Origin: Gelatoporia subvermispora B
Lineage: Eukaryota > Basidiomycota > Agaricomycetes > Polyporales > Gelatoporiaceae
Length of the DNA stretch: 64,000 bases
NCBI GenBank assembly: GCA_000320605.2
Contig: KB445806.1
Coordinates: 840,574-904,573, forward strand
Direction: 5' to 3'
The translations under genes and the position numbers were made by a program. How positions within the stretch are numbered: the stretch's first letter is position 1; the number at the start of each line of letters is the position of its first letter. This document shows, in pieces, positions 32,910 through 42,780 of the stretch. Under the pieces are notes generated by a model. It searched no databases, was not told the origin of the DNA, and was given only the letters and a program-made list of their open reading frames with translations.

Positions 32910-34222
32910 TTCTCGCACAAAACTTCGAGGACTCTTTACATTATATCTTTGATTATACCTTGCCCTACTATACGGCCCCTGCGCACAGCCTACCAAAATT
33001 CTACTGTTTCACGTAGTCCGCCTTAATTCGTCGCTCGCGTCGTGTACATAGTATCACACTATATCTTGTATCTGTAAAGCTCTCCATCAATGCGTCTGAC
33101 AAACATCATCTTACGAATGGATATGGCGAAGAAGCTGCGCACGCCGCTATCTTGGGGCTGAGAATCTCACATCTCTACAGTCAGCAGTTCGTCTTGTGAC
33201 ATGAAGTACAGCGTACAATATAACTTCGATGTGTCATGGAAGGTCCAGAGTATGCTTCGAATCAGGGGCGTACCGCCGTGGGTGATCGAACGCTCCGATA
33301 TGGACGAAGGTTTCATGGGGCGGGGAAGCGCAATCGCGAGATCTAGTACTTCCAACTGCACCTTATCTTGGTGTATGAGGTCGACAGCAATGCTTGTACC
33401 CACTTCAAGCAAAGGGGTGTAATCATGATGTAGCGTCTGTTTGCCAGCAGGTCTCGCAGCTAAACCGAAATTGTTGAGGCACTGGCAGCCGCGTTGACAT
33501 CATCCTTCGATATATTTATACCTTGCAGACTGGGGCCGAGATCGTGTGTCAAAAAAATTCCAGCACAACAGACAACCATGGTATTGCAAAAACTGGCTTG
33601 CTTTTGAACTTGTCTTGTACGATGTGAGCCCGTATGCGGTCAGCCTCCGTGGCCGTGCAAATTAGTGTCGAAATGGACGCCGCAGAAGATGGATCGAGTC
33701 CGGAGCCACTGGGCCGATGGGTGCAATGGTAAGCGCCCGCTGCCCAGCCCCGCCCACATATGACATGGATCATTTCCTCAGGGGTCTTCTCTGCTGTTTT
33801 CATAACGGGGGCGTACATGTGCTGTCGCGAGAACCACACATAGTCCGATCACGGTTTTCCACCGCCGCATCTGTGCTGAGATCCCGAGATCCTCAACAGC
33901 GATGTCGCGGTTCACTAGCAGGGCTCCTCCAAGCCTCGAGTATTGTGACAAAGTCTGCGAAGGGTAGCAATGGTTCCAACCCTAGGGAACGAAACCGTAC
34001 AGTACATCAAGGGCCTGCAATAGTTCGAATTGGAACTCCTCACCTCAAAAGGAGACCCGTGTCTCGCATACAACACGCTCGGTTTGGACAGCAGTTATGA
34101 AATGAGAACCGCCAAGGATGAGAAATTTCAATATACAACATGGTGGGGCTACACATGTACCAGCACTCTGCATAGCTCTAGGAGTGATCAAGTGATGGAA
34201 GTATGGATGCAGAAATCAGGGT
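32910..34222. other. Intergenic, 1.3 kb, convergent 3' flanks
   Basis: It separates the stops of the peroxidase (+) and BUB1 (-). Open frames at 33167-33412 and 33549-33839 (both -) look slightly protein-like but have no start, splicing pattern or family I can support. Confidence 0.5.
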
Positions 34223-37200
34223 TCAACGCCCGTCCTTTCCTCCGAGAATATAGAGGCCAATTTTCTTCAGCAGACCCTTGAGCGTGTTGCTCGCCCGGTT
34301 GCAGTTCGCTTGCAGCCAGGCCTCCATTTCCGTACGCAGCACCGCGAGCTCGTCGGACACAGGCAGCTGCCCGTCCGGCCGAACGAGCGTCGGGTTCAGC
34401 AGTACATCGAACAGCCGCGTCCACAGGTCCCCTTGCCAGTATCGCTTGAACGGAACCGCGAGCTTGTAACGTGGCACACCATCCGGGCCCTGCGCGCGCG
34501 CGACGCTCGCCGCCTCGATGTACTTCCCGTATAGCATGCAATAGATGATCCCCGCGAGCCCGAAGTAGTCAGTCTGGAACGTCCACGGGCGGCCCTCGCG
34601 CATCTCAAGACAGTCACGCGCGTCCGTCGGCCACTCCGCGATGAAGCGCTGCGCGGCAGGGAACATCCGTGTGTCGACGGTGCGCCCAAAGTCGATGAAT
34701 TTGATGCCCTTGCACGCCCACCCGCCCGCGCCCGACGGTTGGTACGCCGCGTCCCACGCCGACGCGGGCCCGGGCACGTCCTCGAGGCGCAGCAGGCAGT
34801 TGTCGATTTTGACGTCGCCGTGAATGAACCCCGCGCGATGCAGCCCCTCGAGCAGCCGCATGAGCTCGATCGCGAAGAACATGACGAGCAGCTCGTCCAG
34901 ACAAGCGCCCTGCTGCGACACGCCCGCGGCCGCCGCGCGGTTCACGATGTCGAGCAGCGTCCCCTGCTTGCAGAGCTCGAGCACGAGGAAGCTCTTGTCC
35001 CGGAAGACGTACAGCGCCTGCGGCTGGATCACGGATCGGCGCAGGTGTGGCGGAAGTGTGCGGTGTATCCTCCGCAGAACGTGGAACTCCCACATGTTCC
35101 TCGGCTTCACTACCTTCAATGCGACTTTGTGGTCATCCTCCTCGTCATCGTCGTCATCGAAATCGGAATCATGATCCTCGCCCTTCCCGTTATACTTCAA
35201 GTTCATGTCGACAGCCTCGAAGACAGCACCGAAACCTCCCTCTCCTAGTTTCTCTGTAACCTCGAAGCGACGATCATGTATCTGGATGCGCAGTGCGTCA
35301 GGACTGTCCATCCGAACTGACGTGTTACCGCTTGCTCTTCTTGTCTTCTTCTTAGCGAACTTCTGTAGAGCATCTAGCTGCTGCGCTTCCTCGTGCCGGA
35401 GGTCATGGGAATCATGATCTGGCGGAATGAGTGATAACAAGGTGGACATGATAGGTGGATCGAAGGGATTACATGGGTTTGGTGGGTTGAAACTGGACGC
35501 AGCCGCGAGCGCGTCGGACAAGCTGAGCGTGCCGTTCACGCCCCTCTCCTCGAGCTGTTCTTCAGTCAGCTCTGAGCCTGGGTTGAACTCCGGCTCGTGA
35601 TTCATCTCATCCTCTACCTCCTCGTCCCGCAACTCCGCCGCGAGCTGCTCCGCACTCTCCAGCGCATCGCCGGCATCTCTGAACACCGTGAACTTGTCCG
35701 GCTCCTGCGGGGTGTTCAGCGCGCAGGTGCTCATGGTATACTCGTACGTCCGTTCTGTAATCGGCGTCATCACGTTGAACTGGCCAAAGCGACCGCCCAG
35801 CGGCATGCGCGGAGCCGTGCTCTCCGTCGGCTCGTCGTACTCGCTCTCATCCAGAGAGAAGTCCGCTTGCGGTTCCTCGATATACTCCGGCTCGACGTAT
35901 TCTTCGTCGACGAACTCATCCGACTCGCTCTCGCTGTCCTCTTCTTGTTGCCGTGAAGGGGTGAATGGCCGGAAAGGCGTACGCTCGGCGAGGATCTGTC
36001 GCGCCGAAGGAGCTGGCGCAAGCTCCGGCGGTTCCTCGTCCACGAACGGCGTGAACGCAGGAGCAGGTGTTGGGCGAGCACTCTCGTGTAGTGCAGGCGG
36101 TCGGCTGAATACTTTGAACGGGGCAGGTTCCTGAGCGTCGACAAAGGGAACGAACTTCGTGGGTGGCACAGCAGTGGGCTTAGAAGGTTGGAACACAGCC
36201 AGAGCTTCCTCCTCCTCCTCCTCTTCCTCTTCCGCGACGTCTTCAGACGTAGGATCTTCGCTCTCCGGTTCCTGTGCTTTATTCCGTGCAGCACTTGCGG
36301 GTGTGAAGACTGCCGAAAAGACAGGTTTGGGATCCTCAGGTATAGCTGCTTTATCACCCACTTTCGGCTTGGGAGCGACGGGTGTAGTCGTGTCTTTAGC
36401 GGAGAGGGCTTTACGATTGGGTGTGACAGTAGGTAGTTTGCTGGGTTTGTCTGATGCAAGAGGCTTCTGAATCAAGTCGGTCAGTAACTGCAGTAATAAC
36501 ATATACGAAAGATACGACCTTGGGTGGGGGTGCTGGCGTATTCTCCTTCCGCACAGCCTTCTCCTCGTCGACGAATGGTCGGAATGCAGACGCATCTAGT
36601 AACATAAGTCTAACTATTTTCGGCTGCAAAGAACAGAGTAGACGTACTGGGCGTCTTAACAGGGATGGCCGCATTCTCATTGTTGACACGCGCAGGCACT
36701 GGCAATGCAATGGGCGTCACAGGCTCGATCTTGTGCACGGGGGCATGCTTGCTCCCCGCTCGCACACGCATAGTCTTCTCTGGAGAATTGTACATCCCGA
36801 AGACATCTGCGAGAGCCTCCTTGGTAGCCAGCGTGACTGTTGGCTCTGCATACTTTGGCTTGAAAGGGCGGGTCTCAGATTGGTGGTCTTTGACTTCGAC
36901 GCGAAGCTCGGATGGCGGGGGTGGCCCCCATTTCTTCCCAAGGAGGCCCATAGAACGCGCACGCGCCTCCTGCATGCTGTATTCGACACCATCCTCAGTG
37001 AAGAGCAGCCCGAGATTGAAGCGCAGCTTTTCGGGGCGCTTTCCAGGCACTGGTGGTGCGAGCATAACCGCATATCTCTCAGATCGCGAACTGGTAGGCT
37101 GCCCCGACTGGGACGACGAAGAATTACTTGATGCAGATGGCTGGTGTTTTTGGAGGGGATTCCGGCGGATAGCCTGTGCTTCTGGTGGCGCATCCTTCCA

Positions 37201-37759
37201 GAGAGCGGCATTTGGTGAGGCCTTTGCTGATGCGGATGTGCCCGCACGAGACTTAAAAGCTTCGTATCGTCTCTTCAGGGGTTCGTATGGACGAGCTCTC
37301 CGCTGAATGCCAAGCTTGTAGACCTCCTCCGCCTCGCGTCGTCTGCGGCATATTAGGCCGACTGAATGGAGTACAAAGGCATGCTACGCACTTTCCTCCC
37401 TGCTCCAAAACATTTGCATACTCCTGATACGTGTGGGCATAGACAGTGCCAATGTCCTTAGCTAGGAGGAAGGCGTAAACGGCGGCGGGGTCTTCGACGT
37501 GAGTAGCATATAACGACCATAACTTCAAGTATCTGAGATCTCTCTTGTATGCAGGGTCATCAACAAATTGTCGTGTAGCCTCCTCCAGTAACTCAAGAAG
37601 ACCGGAACGAGCGACCTGCGCGTCGGGGTAACTTTCAATAGTCCATTTGACAAAGTCGTCGTAAGCAGACAGAGGGTCCGGGTCCTCCTGAAGAGCGGCA
37701 ACGATTTGCTTCCTATATTGTTCGCGTTTCTGAACAAGCTGAGATGAAGAGGCCTCCAT
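34223..37759 (-). CDS. BUB1: Spindle-checkpoint kinase Bub1
   Basis: Four exons in phase (37392-37759, 36648-37342, 36519-36595, 34223-36466) give 1,127 aa. Residues 1-150 form the TPR-like Mad3/BUB1 region I, with LGIQRRARPYEPLKRRY at its end. FNLGLLFTEDGVEYS marks region II, the Bub3-binding (GLEBS) part. A KEN box is at 371-373. The motif FxPFVD, matching the ABBA consensus, occurs three times (359-364, 485-490, 518-523). A nine-Glu run follows the first of these. The kinase is C-terminal: GEGGFG at 788-793, lysine 831 in VALK, HGDVKIDN with Asp931, and DFG at 972-974, so all key catalytic residues are present. Bub1 acts at kinetochores, phosphorylates H2A and recruits checkpoint proteins. 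It shares a promoter with RMI1. Confidence 0.93.
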
Positions 37760-38144
37760 GTCGGAGGCGCTGGCGGAGATCGCGGAGACGACGGCGACGA
37801 CGGAGACAGTATGTAATGGGCAACGTTCGGCCTTGCGCGCTCTCCGACGCGTTTCTCACGTGATCGAGACCCGACGCGTCGATAATGGGCGCTTATTCCT
37901 GGTGGCCGAGAAGAGTGTGGCTGCGAAGATCTCTCCTTCACTTCTTTCTCGCACAAACTACTCCACCTAAGACCGAGGCCGCACTATATCCTGCAAGTGG
38001 AGAAGTCTAAGCTTGCTTGAAGCGTACCTAACTGCATATTGAACTTATACTCCAGACCAGAAGCACTTACCGACGTCTTGCTGCTCCGAAGTCTCTTTAT
38101 CTCCAGGCAGACTTCCGCGTTACTGTGTCTTTGTTCTGTCAGCT
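37760..38144. promoter_or_regulatory. Bidirectional BUB1-RMI1 promoter with paired MCB sites
   Basis: The 385 bp between the two start codons hold ACGCGT at 37847-37852 and 37874-37879, 27 bp apart, with the palindrome TCACGTGA at 37856-37863 between them. ACGCGT is the MluI cell-cycle box bound by Mbp1/Swi6-type MBF in ascomycetes; use here is inference. Confidence 0.6.
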
Positions 38145-40000
38145 ATGCCAGCTCCAGCAGGAGTCACGAATTGGCTGATACAACAGTACCCGAAGCCACG
38201 GATCGATCCAGTGCGTAATCAACGGGTCGCGCCTAAGACATACACCCACTCTCACGTATCCAGCAATGGCTGGACGAGTGTTACGCGTGGATAGAGGGCG
38301 ACCTCAATCTCGATCCAACAACGCAGCTGGAAGAAATAATACAACATGTCGAGTCCCAGCTGCTACAATCTGATCTACGAGATTCCATGCTTGCGGGAAC
38401 CGGGCTCCCTGCCAATGTGGCAGAACAGATTAACGTCGTCCTAAATGGACCTCCGGTCCTCGTCGAGATCATCGCCCTTACGGAGATCGGGCACAGTGCA
38501 TTTAGTCTTCAACAGGTCCGGCAGAATAGGTTGGAACATGCAGATCTTGTCGATCTAGGGGACGATGACCAGGAAGACGAAGGGCCTATACCAAAGTATC
38601 CACACTCGATGCTGAAGATGCAGCTAAGCGATGGCACTACAACCGTCGAGGCTATAGAATACCGTCGTCTTCCGCAGCTGAACCTAGGAGAGACTCCCCT
38701 GGGTTTCAAGGTGAGTCTAAGTAAAAGCGAGACTAGCCGGCGCAGCTTTGTGTGCATGCACAAAGCTGCGTGTGGCTTCTCGAAGACAAAGAAGCGTTCT
38801 CATATGCCTCATATGCTTTACTCATTTCCCTTTGTTGTCACATGTGCACGGAGCAGATGCTCCTTAAGAACGTCCCCATCCGCCGAGGTATCGCATTCCT
38901 TGAACCTAGGTGCGTTATCATGAAAGGTCACCACACCGCCGATCGCGACGCCCTGCAAGACGTCGAGTTCGCTCGGTCGCTCAGGCAACGCCTCGGGTAC
39001 GTCCCTCCAAACTCATACAGAAATGGGGCTTAAAAGCGCGTGTGTCCGGATCACCAGACAACCTGAAGACCCGGCGCAAGACATTCCACAAGGCCCACTA
39101 CAACCTCCTCCTCCACAGCCCCCACCTGCCCAAGCCGCCGCCATCGACAGGCAGCAACCTCGCGCGCGTGCGCCTCCCGCAGCGCCCGGGGCCGGGCCTT
39201 CCATGCGCTCGCCCTTCCGCGAGCTCTCCGAGCCACCCGAGCTGCCTATCGCAGGGCCCTCACGCACCTCGCACGACGACGACGAAGGTCAGCCGCGGCG
39301 ACGCAAGCTCCCCGCTAAGCGGAGCCCATCGCCTCCTGCACCTGCACGCGCCGCGCCCTCGACACACTCGCGCTTCTTCGCCAACGCCCCCGCTACTCCC
39401 CCCGCAGCCCAGCTCGCCCATGAGCGCCTCTTTTCGCCACCCCGCCAGCTGCCGCTCTTCGCCCCAGACAGCGACGAGGAGGACTGGGCAGCACTCGATG
39501 CGCTCGAAGCCGCCCCCGGCCCCAGCGCCACGCTGGTCGCAAGTGCTGCACGAAATGCAAGCCCAAAGGTACACAGCTCGGACTTCGACTACGACTTTGA
39601 CGCGGAGCTCGGGGAGCAGGAACTGCTTGCGCTGGAACAGGCGGAGCGCGAGGCAGCGCTCACGCGAGCGTCGAGTGTTACGATCACGACGTCGGCGTCG
39701 CCGAGTACGCTCCTGGCGGCCGGTCAGGGGACCCGGAGCGGTAACAACATAATCACGGCATCGTCTTCGCGATTTACCATAGATCTGGATGAGGAAGGAG
39801 ATGAGATTGAGATCGACGAGAACGCGAATCCGGCCGCGACGAGGAGTGGCAGTGCTGCACTTCCCGCGAGGATCGACTTGGGCGTCATCACGATCGAAAG
39901 TTCTGACGAGGACGATAAGGAGAACGTTCCCCTACCTACGCGACATGTTCGCAGGCGCATGGACATGCCTCCAGACGATGTCATCGAGCTTTCTGACTAA
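38145..40000 (+). CDS. RMI1: RecQ-mediated genome instability protein 1 (Rmi1)
   Basis: Four exons in phase (38145-38210, 38264-38710, 38857-38996, 39058-40000) give 531 aa. The N-terminal domain begins MPAPAGVTNWLIQQYPKPR, then QWLDECYAWIEGDLNLDP, and the OB-fold region with LVEIIALTEIGHSAFSLQQV, MLKMQLSDG, LGETPLGFK and the VPIRRGIAFLEP segment, all typical of Rmi1. The C-terminal 310 residues, from QPEDPAQD onward, are disordered, Pro/Ser/Ala-rich, and end in acidic clusters (DEEGDEIEIDENAN, SSDEDDKEN). Rmi1 works with the Sgs1/BLM helicase and Top3 to dissolve double Holliday junctions in the nucleus. The third intron (38997-39057) is chosen because it alone keeps RLG-QPED in frame. The second intron carries a hairpin. 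Confidence 0.88.
38741..38770 (+). repeat. 30-nt perfect-arm hairpin in RMI1 intron 2
   Basis: cgcagctttgtg and cacaaagctgcg are exact reverse complements separated by the six bases tgcatg. The element begins 31 bases after the exon end, inside the intron 38711-38856. Confidence 0.75.
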
Positions 40001-40170
40001 TCTCGACTAGCTTATACAGCAGATTAGTCAGGGCATAACGATTCGACGCTCAACGGACGTAACGTTTCTCAGTTGAATGGATTATATTCTTATCTAATGT
40101 GTACGCTTGGTTCGAGGGCGTCTACAAAGCGAGGGACAGTAGCCAGGTAGCAAGAGCGAACGCAGCAAGT

Positions 40171-41182
40171 TCATCCAAGAACAGCAACCTTGGTCTTCTT
40201 CTTTTTCTTGCTTGTTTGTGCGAAGGACCGCCAGCTACCCACCCTCTGTTCCCGGTTTTCTGTGGTGTTCAGCAAGTCAGCAACGGATCTACAGTATCAG
40301 CTGGTGGCGACATACCTTCCCACTGGACGTCTTCTTCTGCTTTCCGTTTCTTAGCGAGGACCTCTTCTTCCTTCTTGCGTGCCTCAAGGCCTTCGTTGGC
40401 CAAGTTCATCTTGACTGCTCTGCATAGAATAAGATCGTATATTCAACAGATGAAGAGACAATCTGAAGACTACTTACTTCCTCCTTCGGACCTCCTCGTC
40501 AATCAGGAACTCCTTCGACTTTGAACGTAATTGTTCACGGAAGGGAGGGACCAAAGTTTTCAACCGTGGGTCGTCATCTGCAATTGTCGTAGGGAGGTTG
40601 AGCGTCTTAAGAATAACCACGCGAGCTTGCGTTATGACGGCATCGAGCTCTTCACGCTTCGTCTTGTCCGATAGTTCTGACTCAGCCTGGTCGCAAGAGC
40701 GTTAGCACCTGCTACACGGGACATAGAGTAAGTACAGACCTTCTTGAGGAGGTCGAATGCATCTGGGGCGCGGGCATGGGAGGTCTTGTCAGGATGGATA
40801 ACTGGATTTCAGATAACGTACGGGGTGGCCATCTATGTGTCAGCGACTGTCACGGTGCAGGACGGAGGCGGCGCCGGCGGGCGTGTGTATGCTCACAAAG
40901 CGAGAGCTGCCTGTACTTCTTCTTGATCTCTTCAGGCGTGGCACGCTCGTCTATGTCTAGGATCTCATACGGACTGTTTCCAGTTGGGGGTAGCGGTGCG
41001 AGCGGTGATCGCGCGACTCACTTTAGCTTGAAAGCCTTCAGTATGCGCTCGACCTCCATCTCGCGCTGGAAGGCGGTCGCCTCGCGGCTGAGCAGCTTCT
41101 CAACGTCGAGGACGTCCGCGACCGGCGCAGACTTGGAAGCCGTCGAGGGCTTGCTGCTCGAGGATGATGCCTGGTCAGACAT
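40171..41182 (-). CDS. spf31: J-domain splicing-associated protein, DNAJC8 / Spf31
   Basis: Six exons in phase (41022-41182, 40897-40973, 40740-40801, 40478-40686, 40316-40419, 40171-40259) give 233 aa. A J domain starts at NPYEILDIDERATPEEIKKK and has the HPD motif at residues 82-84 (FIHPDKTSH), so it should stimulate an Hsp70. The rest matches the DNAJC8 pattern: AFDLLKKAESELSD, FREQLRSKSKEFLIDEEVRRRK, and a C terminus of EENREQRVGSWRSF followed by KKKKKTKVAVLG. Human DNAJC8 and fission yeast Spf31 co-purify with spliceosomal components, so a nuclear pre-mRNA processing role is likely. The ATG at 41182 (MSDQASSSSS) is chosen; there is no in-frame ATG upstream in the leader. Confidence 0.9.
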
Positions 41183-41594
41183 GTTCGCCAGTTCAACTTC
41201 CAGCAAAGCTTCGAAGGATGGCGGCTGGGTGGGGTGAAAGATACAGTTATTCAGATAGTTAAGGACACAGAAAATGTTCCCGGGTAACGAAGTAGAGAGA
41301 GCTTAAATGAGACTAAATGAGACTGGTGAGATGGCAAGCGGCGGGTCCGCAGCGGCGAGCGCTACTCGTTGCCGGTCGTTCCAAGCAGCCGCGGCTCCCG
41401 AATCGTGAACTGCTATGAACCGCTTTCATTTCGCTCTGCTACGACCGCGATGTACAGCTAGCTATCGCACCTCCTCGATATGCGTGAGCAATATATGCTT
41501 TGTGATGGTGATCAAACACTAATGAAGATCTCTGTAGACTATCCACTTCACTCGAGGCAAAACTGCCTCTGGGTTGTTCGCGCAAGGTACCCCT
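41183..41594. promoter_or_regulatory. Bidirectional spf31-COX11 promoter
   Basis: These 412 bp separate two divergent start codons. A direct repeat gactaaatgaga/gactggtgaga occurs near 41310. I see no TATA box or recognisable factor site. Confidence 0.5.
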
Positions 41595-42527
41595 ATGAGA
41601 ACTGCTAGAACAACCCTATGGAGGACATATGCCACTGAAACACCTTCGTCGCAAGCGGGCACGCCCCGTCCAGCGCCTCGAAAGATGTCACAGCATGAAC
41701 AAAGACAGGCCGTCTATGCTGCACGGAACAAGAGTCTACTCATGTACACTTCGGCCGTGGTATGTTTCTCCCTACTCTGCCGTTTCCTCTGCGCTGAGCC
41801 CAACAAAGATAGTGCTCGCTGTTGGCGTGACCTACGCCTCCGTCCCTCTGTATCGCATGTTCTGCGCCGCTACCGGGTTCGCGGGCACGCCGAAGGTCGG
41901 GATGGGCAAGTTCGAGGCGTCACGGCTTGTCCCTGTAGAAGATGCCAAGCGCATAAAGGTCCACTTCAATGCGGACACGTCGGATGCGCTCCCATGGTCC
42001 TTCACGCCAGAGCAGAGATTTGTGAGCGTGCTTCCCGGCGAGACCAGTCTGGCGTTCTACAAGGCGCGCAACAAGTCTAAGGAGGATATCATTGGCATTG
42101 CAACATACAACGTCACCCCTGACCGAGTGAGTCCTGAGGGCTCCTGCGTGTGCTCTCCGTCTGATTTGCTGCTCTGTGTCTAGATAGCACCGTACTTCTC
42201 CAAGGTCGAATGTTTTTGCTTCGATGAGCAGAAGCTCCTAGCAGACGAGGAGGTCGACATGCCTCTCCTGTTCTTCATTGACAAAGATATGCTTGATGAT
42301 CCCACGTGCAGAGGGGTTGAGGACGTCGTGCTGTCATATACGTTCTTCAGGTATGCTGTTCCGCCCATCGTCGTCGCTAACTGACTCATATACCTTTGTT
42401 TCTCAGGGCTAGGAGGACTGCACAAGGGCACTTGGAGCCAGACGCCCCCGATGATGTAGTCCAAGCATCGCAAGGGTTTGGGGACTATGAGATTGCACCG
42501 AGGGTGGAGGACCGCAAATCAGAGTAA
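41595..42527 (+). CDS. COX11: Cytochrome c oxidase copper chaperone Cox11
   Basis: Four exons in phase (41595-41759, 41809-42126, 42184-42350, 42407-42527) give 256 aa. The first residues (MRTARTTLWRTYATETPSS) form a mitochondrial presequence. A single membrane helix spans the first splice junction (SLLMYTSAVIVLAVGVTYA), followed by the Cox11 signature VPLYRMFCAATGFAGTP. The copper-binding Cys-Phe-Cys is at residues 171-173 (VECFCFDEQ), with a further conserved Cys in YRMFC. Cox11 inserts CuB into Cox1 at the inner membrane, facing the intermembrane space. The C-terminal tail (AQGHLEPDAPDD onward) is unusual only in being acidic. The ATG at 41595 is the first Met in the frame of the presequence. 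Confidence 0.93.
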
Positions 42528-42780
42528 CAATGACCTCCATTATCATGACTCGTTCCTGTTTGTCCTTCCTCACTCTGGGCGTCCTGTTGGACCATCATAC
42601 ATCTAGTAGCGGGACTATGCGGATAAAGTATAGCTGATTCACCCAACTCAATTCCCCGAGATCAATTAATCTTAAGATCAACTGTAATTGAAGAGACCCT
42701 GATCCCAGAATTATCGAAAAGCTACGTATCACCCGCGAGACGACAAAAGAAACCCATTCTAGGTCAAGATGCACATGCCG

